A stretch of 64,000 bases of DNA from Pseudarthrobacter sp. MM222. GTDB taxonomy: Bacteria > Actinomycetota > Actinomycetes > Actinomycetales > Micrococcaceae. The notes below the pieces were generated by a model. That model did no database searches, had not been told where the DNA came from, and was given only the letters and a program-made list of their open reading frames with translations. A program made the translations under genes and the position numbers. The DNA is taken from the NCBI RefSeq assembly GCF_947090775.1, contig NZ_OX352321.1, positions 1,612,001 through 1,676,000 of the forward strand. The letters run 5' to 3'. Below, one piece after another: positions 17,801 to 26,110 of the stretch. Within the stretch, counting starts at the first letter, position 1. The number at the start of each line of letters is the position of its first letter.

Positions 17801-18283
17801 AAGGACTACCTGAAGAGCGTCGAAACGTACGGCAACCTCTCGGTGCTGGACACGCGCGACTACCTCTTCGGGCTGCAGCGCGGCGCGGAACATGAGATCG
17901 AGCTGGAGAAGGGCGTCCGCCTGATCGCCTCGCTCGAAGCGGTTTCCGAACCGGACGAGAAGGGCATGCGCACCGTCATGTGCACCCTCAACGGCCAGTC
18001 CCGCCCGGTGGTGGTCCGCGACCGTTCCGTGGTCAGCAATGTCAAGGCGGCCGAACGCGCCGACGCCACCCAGCCGGGCCAGGTGGCTGCCCCCTTCGCG
18101 GGTGCCGTCACCCTGACTGTCAAGACCGGTGACACGGTCAAGGCAGGCGACACCGTCGCCACGATCGAGGCCATGAAGATGGAAGCCTCGATCACGACGC
18201 CGGTGGCCGGCACCGTGTCGCGGCTCGCCATCAGCGCCGTGGAACAGGTCCAGGGCGGGGACCTGCTCCTGGTCGTCGAGTAA
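14888..18283 (+). CDS. pyc: Pyruvate carboxylase
   Basis: 1131 residues, the full length of the single-chain enzyme. Domains in order: biotin carboxylase (about 1-455, ATP-grasp, with KAVAGGGGRGMR and EMNPRIQVEHTVTEEVTDVD), carboxyltransferase (about 475-1000, with DTTFRDAHQSLLATR and metal-binding HLHTHDTAGG), and a biotin carrier domain with the biotinylated Lys1097 in EAMKMEAS, 34 residues from the end. It carboxylates pyruvate to oxaloacetate (anaplerosis). ATG 14888 has AGGAGA 4-5 bases upstream. A strong terminator follows. Confidence 0.97.
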   Translation: MFSKILVANRGEIAIRAFRAGYELGAKTVAVFPNEDRNSIHRQKADEAYLIGEEGHPVRAYLDVDEVVRVAKESGADAIYPGYGFLSENPRLARAAAEAGITFVGPPAEVLELAGNKVAALEAARKAGVPVLKSSQPSKDLDELIAAADEIGFPIFAKAVAGGGGRGMRRVDTREGLPEALKAAMREADAAFGDPTMFLEQAVLRPRHIEVQILADAEGNVMHLFERDCSIQRRHQKVIEIAPAPNLDEGIRQALYRDAVKFAKALNYVNAGTVEFLVDTVGERAGQHVFIEMNPRIQVEHTVTEEVTDVDLVQAQLRIAAGETLADLGLSQETVQLKGAALQCRITTEDPANGFRPDVGKITGYRSAGGAGVRLDGGTVYSGAEISPHFDSMLVKLTCRGRDYPAAVARARRALAEFRIRGVSTNISFLQAVLDDADFVAGNVATSFIDERPQLLKARVSADRGTKLLTWLAEVTVNKPNGELTVHSDPADKLPATDDSAAPSGSRQRLQELGPEAFAQALRAQDAVAVTDTTFRDAHQSLLATRVRTRDLVAAGPAVSKLLPELLSVEAWGGATYDVALRFLGEDPWDRLAALRKALPNVCLQMLLRGRNTVGYTPYPEEVTVAFVNEAAATGIDIFRIFDALNDVNQMAPAIRAVRDTGTAVAEVALCYTADMLDPDEKLYTLDYYLELAQRIVDAGAHILAIKDMAGLLRPAAAARLVGALRERFDLPVHLHTHDTAGGQLATLLAAVDAGVDAVDVASASLAGTTSQPSASALVAALAHTPRDTGLSLANVCALEPYWEAVRRVYAPFESGLPGPTGRVYQHEIPGGQLSNLRQQAMALGLGERFEAIEDMYTAADRILGRLVKVTPSSKVVGDLALHLVGLNADPADFNENPQKYDIPDSVIGFLSGELGDPPGGWPEPFRTKALQGRTVKVRDVELSAEDSAALGSDSKTRQQTLNRLLFAGPTKDYLKSVETYGNLSVLDTRDYLFGLQRGAEHEIELEKGVRLIASLEAVSEPDEKGMRTVMCTLNGQSRPVVVRDRSVVSNVKAAERADATQPGQVAAPFAGAVTLTVKTGDTVKAGDTVATIEAMKMEASITTPVAGTVSRLAISAVEQVQGGDLLLVVE

Positions 18284-18326
18284 CGGGGGCCTGAACACCG
18301 GGCTCCGGCCCGGAGCTGGACGAAAA

Positions 18327-18363
18327 AAGGGGACCCTCCGCCGGTGTGGCGGAGGGTCCCCTT
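18327..18363. terminator. Bidirectional terminator between pyc and the acyl-CoA ligase gene
   Basis: A perfect 16-bp stem (18327-18342 with 18348-18363), loop GGTGT, preceded by a run of A. It lies between two convergent stop codons. Confidence 0.9.
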
Positions 18364-18373
18364 GCTGGTGTCT

Positions 18374-20194
18374 TTACGCGTGGGTGGGACGCGGGGAGCT
18401 GTACATCTCCTCGATCACGTCCTCGAAGTCCTTCATGACCTGGGCCCGCTTGACCTTCATGGACGGCGTCAGGTGGCCGGAAGCCTCGGTGAAATCGGCC
18501 GGCACAATGCGGAATGACTTGATGGCTTCGGCCTGCGATACCGACTGGTTGGCGGAATTGATGAGCTCCTGCACCGCGGCCTTGATGACCGCGTTGCCGG
18601 TCGCCTCAGCGAGGCTGGTCGACGCGGGCAGGCCGTGGCGGTTCAGCCAGCCGGGCAGGGCCTCCTCGTCGAGGGTGACGAGGGCGCCGATGAACGGGCG
18701 GTTGTCGCCGACCACGAGCACCTGGGAGACGAGCGCGTCGGCGCGGATCTGGTCCTCGAGCAGGGCAGGCACGACGTTCTTGCCGCCGGCGGTGACGATG
18801 ATTTCCTTCTTGCGGCCCGTGATGGTCAGGAACCCCTGCTCGTCCAGCTGGCCGATGTCGCCGGTGCGCAGCCAGCCGTCCTCGAAAGCGTCCCCGGAGA
18901 GGTCGTCACGCTGGTAGTAGCCGTGCATGACGCACACGCCCTTGGCGAGGATTTCGCCGTCGTCCGCGATCCGGACGGCGTTCCCGGGAATCGGGGCGCC
19001 GACGGTGCCGATCCGGATCAGCTCCGGCGTGTTCACCGTGACCGGGGCCGTGGTCTCGGTGAGGCCGTAGCCTTCCAGGATCTGCATGCCGATGCCCTGG
19101 AAGAAGTGCCCGAGGCGTTCGCCCAGCGGGCCGCCGCCGGAAACGGCGTGCGCCACGTGCCCGCCCATCGCGGCGCGGAGCTTGCCATAGACGAGCTTGT
19201 CGAACACCGCGTGCTTGACCTTGAGCCCGAGGCCGACTTTGCCGCTCTGCCGGGCCCGCGAGTACTCAATCGCGGTGTCCGCGGCGCGGTGGAAAATGGC
19301 ACCCTTGCCGCCGTCTTCGGCCTTGGTCAGGGCCGAGTTATAGACCTTCTCGAAGACCCGCGGTACCGCGAGGATGAAGGTGGGCTGGTAGCTCTGCAGG
19401 TCCGGCAGCAGGTGCTTGATGTCCGGGGTGTGCGCGACGGTGACGCCGGCCGCCACCGCCAGCACCGAGATGAAGCGCGCGAAGACGTGCGCCAGCGGCA
19501 GGAACATGATCGTCTTGGCAGTTTCGTTCACCACGAGGCCGAGCGAGGTGGCCAGCACGTTCTCGGAGAGCTCCACGAAGTTGCCGTGCGTCAGTTCGCA
19601 GCCTTTGGGGCGGCCAGTGGTGCCGGAGGTGTAGATGATCGTGGCGATGTCTGTCAGGCCCGCCGTGCTGCGCCGGGCTTCCAGCTCTTCGTCGCTGATC
19701 CCCGCGCCCGCCGCACGGACCTCATCCAGGCCGGTGCCCTCGAGTTGCCAGACGTGCGCCAGCGAGGTCAGGCCTTCGGACGTCGCGGCCTGGCGGATGA
19801 TGTCCTCGTGGTGGGCGGATTCGCCGAAGGCGGCCACGGCGCCCGAGTCACCCAGGTTCCAGGCGACCTGGGACGGGGAGGAGGTCTCGTAGATGGGAAC
19901 CGACACGGCGCCGGCAAACCAGATGGCGAAGTCGATGAGCGCCCATTCATACCGGGTGCGGGACATGATGCCGACCCTGTCGCCGGCGGCGACGCCGCTG
20001 GCCATCAGGCCCTTGGCGAGCAGTGACACGTCGGCCATGAAATCAGTGGCCCGGACGTCCTGCCACTGGCCCGCAGCATCAAGGCGAGAGAACAGGGCCG
20101 GATTCGACGCCTTGGCGGCCTGGCGCAGCACCAAGTCCGTGACGTTCCATTCCGGGGGGACGATCACCTGTGGCGGGACACTGATTTCTCGCAC
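18374..20194 (-). CDS. Long-chain fatty acid-CoA ligase (FadD15-like)
   Basis: 606 residues from GTG (complement of 20194), which has AGAGGAG 5 bases upstream; an in-frame ATG at 20215 would add 7 residues but would lie in front of that site. It is an ANL-superfamily adenylating enzyme. The P-loop-like motif is IIYTSGTTGRPKG, then EGYGLTETTAPVTVN, DGWLRTGDIG and the C-terminal hinge GRKKEIIVTAGGKNV. It activates fatty acids to acyl-CoA through acyl-AMP. The KCELTHGN / MFLPLAHVFAR segments resemble the FadD15/acyl-CoA synthetase group found in all actinobacteria. It is a single-gene unit, divergent from the glucokinase gene. Confidence 0.9.
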   Translation of the reverse strand: MREISVPPQVIVPPEWNVTDLVLRQAAKASNPALFSRLDAAGQWQDVRATDFMADVSLLAKGLMASGVAAGDRVGIMSRTRYEWALIDFAIWFAGAVSVPIYETSSPSQVAWNLGDSGAVAAFGESAHHEDIIRQAATSEGLTSLAHVWQLEGTGLDEVRAAGAGISDEELEARRSTAGLTDIATIIYTSGTTGRPKGCELTHGNFVELSENVLATSLGLVVNETAKTIMFLPLAHVFARFISVLAVAAGVTVAHTPDIKHLLPDLQSYQPTFILAVPRVFEKVYNSALTKAEDGGKGAIFHRAADTAIEYSRARQSGKVGLGLKVKHAVFDKLVYGKLRAAMGGHVAHAVSGGGPLGERLGHFFQGIGMQILEGYGLTETTAPVTVNTPELIRIGTVGAPIPGNAVRIADDGEILAKGVCVMHGYYQRDDLSGDAFEDGWLRTGDIGQLDEQGFLTITGRKKEIIVTAGGKNVVPALLEDQIRADALVSQVLVVGDNRPFIGALVTLDEEALPGWLNRHGLPASTSLAEATGNAVIKAAVQELINSANQSVSQAEAIKSFRIVPADFTEASGHLTPSMKVKRAQVMKDFEDVIEEMYSSPRPTHA

Positions 20195-20362
20195 GATAGC
20201 TCCTCTGATATCCATAGACCCGCAGCGGGTATTGCTAAGCCTAGTATGTGGCTGCGCCGATTGTGTCCCGTACCACTACTCGCCGGTAACTTTATGGTTA
20301 AACAGGTCTCGACCGGCAGCGCCTTGGACCGGGAGGTCCGCGGAATCGGGCCGCCCGGCGAA

Positions 20363-20368
20363 TAGAAT
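20363..20368 (+). promoter_or_regulatory. -10 element next to the glucokinase start
   Basis: TAGAAT lies 8 bases before ATG 20377. The transcript would have almost no leader. Confidence 0.45.
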
Positions 20369-20376
20369 ATGGAACC

Positions 20377-21480
20377 ATGCACACACCGATGCCCGGCCCG
20401 CAGCCCGCCCCCTACCGCAGGCCTGCCGCCTGGCGGCGACGGATCCGGGACGGCGCGGCCGCGGGAACCGCTGGAGCCGTCGCGGGGCAGGGGCTGCGTG
20501 AGCACCTGAGGCTCGGGCGGAAAGGTCTCGCCATCGGCGTGGACATCGGCGGCACCAAAGTCGCGGCCGGGGTGGTCGACGCCGAGGGCAGGATCCTGAG
20601 CCAGGCCAGGCGCTCGACCCCGGGCAATGACCCCCGGGCAGTGGAACAGGTCATCGTGGAACTCGTCGAGGAACTGGGCCGGGGGCACCGGATCTGGTCC
20701 GTCGGGATCGGTGCCGCCGGCTGGATGGACCTCGACGGCGGGACGGTGCTGTTCAGCCCGCACCTGGCCTGGCGCAATGAGCCGTTGCGGGACAATCTGC
20801 AGCGGCTGCTGCGCCGTCCCGTGCTGCTGACCAACGACGCCGATGCGGCCGGCTGGGCGGAGTGGCGCTTCGGGGCCGGGCGGGGGGAGAACCGGCTGGT
20901 CTGCATCACGCTTGGCACCGGCATCGGAGGCGCGATGGTGATTGACGGTCGGCTGGAGCGCGGCCGCTTTGGCGTGGCGGGGGAATTCGGCCACCAGATC
21001 ATTCTGCCCGGGGGCCACCGGTGCGAATGCGGCAACCGCGGCTGCTGGGAACAGTACGCCTCCGGCAATGCGCTCGGCCGGGAGGCCCGCGAGCTGGCGG
21101 CCGCCAACTCGCCGGTGGCCCAGGAGCTGCTCAAGGCCGTGGACGGCCGGGTGGACAGCATCACGGGCGTGATCGTCACGGATCTGGCCAAGGCCGGGGA
21201 TCCCACGTCACGCGAACTCCTGGAAGAGGTTGGCGAGTGGCTCGGGCTGGGGCTGGCGAACCTGGCCGCAGCGCTGGATCCGGGAACCTTCGTCATCGGC
21301 GGCGGCCTCTGCGACGCCGGCGAGCTGCTCGTGGCACCGGCCCGGAAAGCCTTCGCCAGGAACCTGACCGGACGGGGGTTCCGTCCGGCGGCGCGGATCG
21401 AACTCGCGGCGCTCGGTCCCAATGCCGGCCTGATCGGGGCAGCGGACCTGTCCCGGGTCAGCAGCCGCATGCACAGCTAA
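20377..21480 (+). CDS. ROK-family glucokinase
   Basis: 367 residues. The ATP-binding motif is AIGVDIGGTKVAAGVVD (about residues 52-68), the catalytic region NDADAAGWAEWRFG, ITLGTGIGGAMV, and the ROK zinc motif HRCECGNRGCWEQYASG (one His and three Cys). Polyphosphate-dependent or ATP glucokinases of actinobacteria belong here. Phosphorylation of glucose is the most likely reaction, although ROK repressors and fructokinases share the fold; no helix-turn-helix is present, so an enzyme is favoured. A basic N-terminal extension of about 48 residues is unusual for the family. Start ATG 20377 has a -10 element close by. Confidence 0.85.
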   Translation: MHTPMPGPQPAPYRRPAAWRRRIRDGAAAGTAGAVAGQGLREHLRLGRKGLAIGVDIGGTKVAAGVVDAEGRILSQARRSTPGNDPRAVEQVIVELVEELGRGHRIWSVGIGAAGWMDLDGGTVLFSPHLAWRNEPLRDNLQRLLRRPVLLTNDADAAGWAEWRFGAGRGENRLVCITLGTGIGGAMVIDGRLERGRFGVAGEFGHQIILPGGHRCECGNRGCWEQYASGNALGREARELAAANSPVAQELLKAVDGRVDSITGVIVTDLAKAGDPTSRELLEEVGEWLGLGLANLAAALDPGTFVIGGGLCDAGELLVAPARKAFARNLTGRGFRPAARIELAALGPNAGLIGAADLSRVSSRMHS

Positions 21481-21537
21481 GGCGCCCGGAGAGCTAAGGC
21501 AACAGCGCGGCAACAGCACAGCCAGGGAGGACCCGTT

Positions 21538-22116
21538 CTAGACGCGGGCGCCGTCGTCGTGCTCGTCCTTCTCGCCCGGAAGCTTCATGATCAAAAAAAC
21601 CACCGACGCTGCAAAGGCCGCGACGATACCCAGGATGGCCATCAGCGGGGCGGAGCGCCAGAACATGGCGGACATCAGGAGGGCGATCGGGCCGCCGACG
21701 GCGCCCAGCCAGGCCAGCACTGTCATCGGGTCCGCGCCGGCCAGGCTGGGCGGCTCCTCCGGCACGAAGGCACCGTCATCGTCGTCGGCCTCGTAGTCCC
21801 GGGGCCCGGCCAAAGCCTCCGGATCGTCAGCAGAATCCCGGGCGGAGGAGCCCGGGCCCGGCCCGCCTGTTGGGTCCGGCGTTCGGGCAAGCCGTTCCTT
21901 GGCGGAGAGCTCGATAGGCGGGGCTCCGGAGAGTCCCAGGGGGTCGAAGTCGCTGAACGGCCGGGCCGGAGCGGCGTCCCCGGCGGGGTCGCCGGCTGCT
22001 TTGTCCTTCGGGTCTGCCGGGCCGGGGCCGCCTTCAAGCCTGGCCACAAGGTCCAGCCAGACGGCGTCGTCCTGGTTGGCCCCTGAATCCGGCGAGGTGG
22101 GGTCCGGTCTAGTCAT
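21538..22116 (-). CDS. Small membrane protein of unknown function
   Basis: 192 residues from ATG (complement of 22116). Residues 1-120 are acidic, Pro/Asp/Gly-rich and probably disordered. Two hydrophobic helices follow (MTVLAWLGAVGGPIALLMSAMFW and APLMAILGIVAAFAASVVFLIM), then a short charged tail (KLPGEKDEHDDGARV). I recognise no named family. Its start overlaps the stop of the upstream hydrolase gene by 8 bases, so it is translationally coupled to the esterase pair and probably acts with it or is only co-expressed. Confidence 0.75.
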   Translation of the reverse strand: MTRPDPTSPDSGANQDDAVWLDLVARLEGGPGPADPKDKAAGDPAGDAAPARPFSDFDPLGLSGAPPIELSAKERLARTPDPTGGPGPGSSARDSADDPEALAGPRDYEADDDDGAFVPEEPPSLAGADPMTVLAWLGAVGGPIALLMSAMFWRSAPLMAILGIVAAFAASVVFLIMKLPGEKDEHDDGARV

Positions 22117-22912
22117 CTGCCGTGTCCTTTGGGCTAGCGTGGGCCGCGTCCGGCGTGCCGGCGGCAACTGCCGAGCGGATAAACTCCGCCGAGCCGCGGA
22201 AGATCTCGGGCGCATCGTTGTCCATGGTAGCCACGTGGTAGCTGTTTTCGAGCCGGATGACCTCCAGCGGGGCGTGGGTCAGCCCCCGGCGCAGCGCCAG
22301 CATGCTCGAATCGGAGACCACATGGTCCACGGCGGAGCGGTAGACCCGGACCGGCGCGGTGATCCGTGGCAGCAGCCGCACCGTGTCCTTGAACATCTTG
22401 TTGAGCTCATGCGCGGCGGCCACCGGGGTGCGGGGATAGGCGCCCTCATTGATCCCTTCCTTGAGGATGTCGTTGGCGATGGCCGGTGTGCTCTTGAGCA
22501 CGAGCTTGAGGATGCCGGCCAGCGGGGCGCGGGGGTCGTCAATCACGAGACCGGGATTCACCACCACGACGCCGGCCACGGGACGGGTGGCAGCGATCCG
22601 GAGCGCCAGGGCACCGCCCATGGACAAGCCGGCTACAACGATGTGCTCGCACTCGTCCGCCAGGTCGAGGTACGCCGCGTCGAGGGCGCCGTGCCAGTCC
22701 TGCCACCGAGTGCGGGCCAACTCCTGCCAGCTTGTGCCATGGCCGGGGAGCAAGGGCATCCGTACGGCGTAGCCGGCGTCGGCCAGGGACCGTGCCCAGT
22801 CCCGGACGCCGTGCGGACTGCCGGTGAAGCCGTGGGACAGCACGACGCCGGTCCGGGGGCCAGCGCCGGTGAACTGGGCGCTGAACGGCGTATGGTCGGG
22901 GCTTGTGCTCAT
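22109..22912 (-). CDS. Alpha/beta hydrolase (carboxylesterase-like), second of a tandem pair
   Basis: 267 residues. The oxyanion segment is VLSHGFTGSPHGVRDWA, the nucleophile elbow GLSMGG holds the catalytic Ser (about residue 97), and the C-terminal SYHVATMDND holds the catalytic His. The architecture fits small carboxylesterases and monoacylglycerol lipases (Est30-like). It is clearly paralogous to the upstream gene and overlaps it by 4 bases (ATGA). The substrate is unknown; short acyl esters or lysolipids are plausible given the two acyltransferase/ligase genes nearby. Confidence 0.87.
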   Translation of the reverse strand: MSTSPDHTPFSAQFTGAGPRTGVVLSHGFTGSPHGVRDWARSLADAGYAVRMPLLPGHGTSWQELARTRWQDWHGALDAAYLDLADECEHIVVAGLSMGGALALRIAATRPVAGVVVVNPGLVIDDPRAPLAGILKLVLKSTPAIANDILKEGINEGAYPRTPVAAAHELNKMFKDTVRLLPRITAPVRVYRSAVDHVVSDSSMLALRRGLTHAPLEVIRLENSYHVATMDNDAPEIFRGSAEFIRSAVAAGTPDAAHASPKDTADD

Positions 22913-23727
22913 GGGCTCTCCGGTGCTGTTGTGGCCGACGGCGGGGAAGCCGACGCGGACGCTGCGGCTGCGTGCCGCAGGAAGAATCGGCTGGAATGTT
23001 CAAAGATCAGCGGCGCATCGACGTCGAGCGTGGCCACGTGGCCGCTGTTCCGCAGCGGGACCACCTCCACGTCGCGGGAGCCAAGACGGCGCCGGAGCAG
23101 CTCCAGGGAGGACGGCGGGACCACGATGTCCGTGTCCGACTTGAAGACAAGGGCCGGGGCCTCGACGCCCGGGAGCTCCCTTACTGTGGCCCGGAACAGT
23201 CGGCTCAGCTGGTGGACGGCCGCCAGCGGTGTCAGTGAGTAGTCGCCGTCCTCGGTGGGCGCCGCCGTCGGGTTCTGTTCCTGGACCGGGACCGTGGTCC
23301 GCTGCAGGTACTTCAGCAACCCGATGTACCGCACCCTGCGGTCGTAGAAGCTCAGCCCCGGGTTGACGACGGCGACTCCGGCGACCTGATGCCGGGCCGC
23401 GGCGTGCAGGGCGATGGTGCCGCCCATGGAGAGCCCCGCTACGAAGCACTCCCGGGTTTCCGCGGCCAGTTCCTGGTATGCGGTTTCGAAGGCGGTGTAC
23501 CAGTCCTGCCAGCTGTGGCGGGCAAGGTCGCGCCAATCGGTGCCGTGGCCGGGCAGCAGCGGAACGGACACGGCGAAGCCCTGGTCGGCCAGATGTTGGG
23601 CCCAGGGAAGGATGCTGAGGGGGCTGCCGGTGAAGCCGTGGCAGATCGCCACCCCGATGCCCGCGTTGGCGCCGTGGCCGGGGTAGCTGAACGCTGCGGG
23701 CGCCAGGGGAGTGCTGCTTCCGGTCAT
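22909..23727 (-). CDS. Alpha/beta hydrolase (carboxylesterase-like), first of a tandem pair
   Basis: 272 residues. It has the same layout as its downstream paralogue: AICHGFTGSPLSILPWAQ, LPGHGTDWRDLARHSWQDWY, GLSMGG with the nucleophile, and NSGHVATLDVDAP with the catalytic His. It is first in a three-gene unit on the minus strand (hydrolase, hydrolase, membrane protein) with overlapping starts and stops. It is divergent from the acyltransferase gene, from which it is separated by about 110 bases. Confidence 0.87.
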   Translation of the reverse strand: MTGSSTPLAPAAFSYPGHGANAGIGVAICHGFTGSPLSILPWAQHLADQGFAVSVPLLPGHGTDWRDLARHSWQDWYTAFETAYQELAAETRECFVAGLSMGGTIALHAAARHQVAGVAVVNPGLSFYDRRVRYIGLLKYLQRTTVPVQEQNPTAAPTEDGDYSLTPLAAVHQLSRLFRATVRELPGVEAPALVFKSDTDIVVPPSSLELLRRRLGSRDVEVVPLRNSGHVATLDVDAPLIFEHSSRFFLRHAAAASASASPPSATTAPESP

Positions 23728-23837
23728 GTGCCCATGGTGTCACTGTTCGGCGCAAAACTCACTAGAGTAGGGTGTCATTGAAGTGCTGGCCGGACCCGAC
23801 GAAGGGCCCGCCGGACGCCTTCCGGAGAGGTACACCC

Positions 23838-24578
23838 GTGTTTTATTGGTTCATGAAGACGTTCGTTCTCGGGCCGGTGCTGAAGACGCTGTTCCGGCCC
23901 TGGGTCAAGGGCCTGGATAACGTTCCCGGCGAGGGCGCGGCCATCATCGCCTCGAACCACCTCTCCTTCTCGGATTCCATTTTCATGCCCCTCATGGTGC
24001 CCCGCCCCGTTGTGTTCCTGGCAAAATCCGAGTACTTCACCGGCAAGGGAATCAAGGGCAAACTGACGGCGGCCTTTTTCCGGCTGACCAACCAACTGCC
24101 GATGGACCGTTCCGGGGGAGCGGCCTCGGCCCAGTCGCTCGACGCGGGCATGGCCGTGCTGAAGAACGGCTCGCTCCTGGGGATCTATCCCGAAGGCACC
24201 CGCAGCCCGGACGCGCGGCTGTACCGCGGCAAGGTAGGCGTGGCACGGCTGGCCCTGCAGGCACGGGTCCCGGTGGTCCCGGTGGCCATGATCGGAACGG
24301 ACAAGGTCCAGCCCATCGGCAAGCGGGTGCCCAATATCCGGCGCATCGGGATGATCTTCGGAGAGCCGCTCGACTTCAGCCGTTACTACGGCATGGAAGA
24401 TGACCGGCTGATCCAGCGATCTGTCACTGACGAGATCATGTATGCCCTGATGCGGCTCTCCGGCCAGGAATACGTGGACGAATACGCCGCCGCCGTCAAG
24501 CTTCGGCTAGCCGGAAAAGTAACCGGAAAGCCTGAAGACGGAGCTAAGGGCGACAGGGCAACACCCGGTAGTGTGTGA
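23838..24578 (+). CDS. 1-acyl-sn-glycerol-3-phosphate acyltransferase
   Basis: 246 residues from GTG 23838, which has GGAGAGG (23824-23830) 7 bases upstream. The in-frame GTG at 23772 lies only 3 bases after a -10-like TAGAGT and would probably be cut off by the transcription start. Motif I is NHLSFSDS, motif III is YPEGTRSPDARLYRG, and the membrane-proximal start VFYWFMKTFVLGPVLK is typical. It acylates lysophosphatidic acid in phospholipid synthesis. It is the second PlsC-type gene of the window and is not closely similar to the one at 6279-7016. Confidence 0.88.
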   Translation: MFYWFMKTFVLGPVLKTLFRPWVKGLDNVPGEGAAIIASNHLSFSDSIFMPLMVPRPVVFLAKSEYFTGKGIKGKLTAAFFRLTNQLPMDRSGGAASAQSLDAGMAVLKNGSLLGIYPEGTRSPDARLYRGKVGVARLALQARVPVVPVAMIGTDKVQPIGKRVPNIRRIGMIFGEPLDFSRYYGMEDDRLIQRSVTDEIMYALMRLSGQEYVDEYAAAVKLRLAGKVTGKPEDGAKGDRATPGSV

Positions 24579-24630
24579 CGGCCTCCGGGCGGTCAATGAC
24601 GGACGGCTCCAGGGAACCCTCGCAGGCAAC

Positions 24631-24636
24631 TATCCT
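24631..24636 (+). promoter_or_regulatory. -10 element giving a leaderless aroG transcript
   Basis: TATCCT lies exactly 6 bases before GTG 24643, and no ribosome binding site is present. Confidence 0.5.
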
Positions 24637-24642
24637 TAGAGT

Positions 24643-26034
24643 GTGACTGAGCTATCTGCGCCTTCGGCCTTTTCCCTGACCAGCACCGCCCAGAGCGGTG
24701 CAGCCAACTATCCCGGCCTGGACCGCTGGCGGGACCTGCCGGCCTCCCAGCAGCCGAGCTGGTCGGACCAGGCAGTCTTCGAAGCCTCGGTCAAGGAGCT
24801 CTCCGTCCTGCCGCCGCTTGTCTTCGCGGGTGAAGTGGACATCCTGCGGGAGCGGCTCGCGGCTGCGGCACAGGGCAAGGCGTTCCTGCTCCAGGGCGGC
24901 GACTGCGCGGAAACGTTCGAGGCCGCCACGGCCGACAAGATCAGCGCCCGCGTCCGCACCATCCTCCAGATGGCCGTCGTCCTGACGTACGGTGCGGCCA
25001 TGCCGGTCATCAAGATGGGACGCATGGCGGGCCAGTTCGCCAAGCCGCGCTCCTCCAACGACGAGACCCGCGACGGCGTGACGCTGCCGGCGTACCGCGG
25101 CGACATCGTCAACGGCTACGACTTCACCCCCGAGACCCGCGCGCACGACGCCAGCCGGATGCTCAAGGCGTACCACACCTCCGCCTCCACCCTGAACCTG
25201 ATCCGGGCCTTCACCCAGGGCGGTTTCGCTGACCTGCGCCTGGTGCACCAGTGGAACAAGGGCTTCACGGAGAACCCGGCGCACGCCCGCTACGAGTCGC
25301 TGGCGCGGGACATTGACCGGGCCATCAAGTTCATGGCCTCCTGCGGGGCCGATTTCGAAGCGCTGAAGCGCGTCGAGTTCTACGCCAGCCACGAGGCGCT
25401 GCTGCTGGACTACGAGCGCGCCCTCACCCGGATCGATTCGCGGACCGGTTTCCCGTACGACACCTCCGCGCACTTCCTCTGGATCGGCGAGCGGACCCGC
25501 GAGCTGGACAACGCGCACGTCGACTTCCTCTCCCGCGTGCGCAACCCGATCGGTGTGAAGCTGGGCCCGTCCACGAGCGGCGACGACGCCCTGCGGCTGA
25601 TCGACAAACTGGATCCGGACCGCGAGCCGGGCCGCCTGACCTTCATCACCCGGATGGGGGCGGCTAATATCCGCGAGAAGCTGCCGCGCGTGGTGGAGCG
25701 CGTGACCGCCTCCGGCGCCCAGGTCCTGTGGGTCACCGACCCGATGCACGGCAACACGGTCACCTCGCCCAACGGCTACAAGACCCGAAACTTCGACGAC
25801 GTCATCGATGAGGTGCGCGGCTTCTTCGAGGTCCACCACGCCCTCGGCACCGTCCCGGGCGGACTGCACGTGGAGATGACCGGCGACGACGTGGCCGAGT
25901 GCCTCGGCGGTGCCGACCCGGTGGACCAGGAGTCCTTCCTGGACCGCTACGAATCCGTCTGCGATCCCCGGCTGAACCACATGCAGTCCCTTGAAATGGC
26001 CTTCCTGGTGGCAGGGGCCCTGTCCAAGCGCTGA
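24643..26034 (+). CDS. aroG: Class II 3-deoxy-7-phosphoheptulonate (DAHP) synthase
   Basis: 463 residues. It has the class II (plant-type) signature: FLLQGGDCAETFEA with metal-binding Cys88, KMGRMAGQFAKPRS, and near the C-terminus WVTDPMHGNT and HVEMTGDDVAECLGG. It condenses phosphoenolpyruvate and erythrose 4-phosphate, the first step of the shikimate pathway. In mycobacteria the same enzyme lies next to the pknL locus, as here. The start is GTG 24643, six bases after a -10 element, so it is probably leaderless. A strong terminator follows, facing the convergent kinase gene. Confidence 0.95.
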   Translation: MTELSAPSAFSLTSTAQSGAANYPGLDRWRDLPASQQPSWSDQAVFEASVKELSVLPPLVFAGEVDILRERLAAAAQGKAFLLQGGDCAETFEAATADKISARVRTILQMAVVLTYGAAMPVIKMGRMAGQFAKPRSSNDETRDGVTLPAYRGDIVNGYDFTPETRAHDASRMLKAYHTSASTLNLIRAFTQGGFADLRLVHQWNKGFTENPAHARYESLARDIDRAIKFMASCGADFEALKRVEFYASHEALLLDYERALTRIDSRTGFPYDTSAHFLWIGERTRELDNAHVDFLSRVRNPIGVKLGPSTSGDDALRLIDKLDPDREPGRLTFITRMGAANIREKLPRVVERVTASGAQVLWVTDPMHGNTVTSPNGYKTRNFDDVIDEVRGFFEVHHALGTVPGGLHVEMTGDDVAECLGGADPVDQESFLDRYESVCDPRLNHMQSLEMAFLVAGALSKR

Positions 26035-26052
26035 GGGTTTCCAGCAAGGAAC

Positions 26053-26099
26053 CGGCCCCTGATGTTCGGCAATGCCGAGCGTCGGGGGCCGATTTTTTT
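26053..26099. terminator. Terminator between aroG and the PASTA kinase gene
   Basis: An 18-bp stem (26053-26070 with 26074-26091, some G-U pairs), a 3-base loop, then seven T residues. It lies between convergent genes but has the T-run only for the plus strand. Confidence 0.88.
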
Positions 26100-26110
26100 G
26101 GCTGAGTGAA

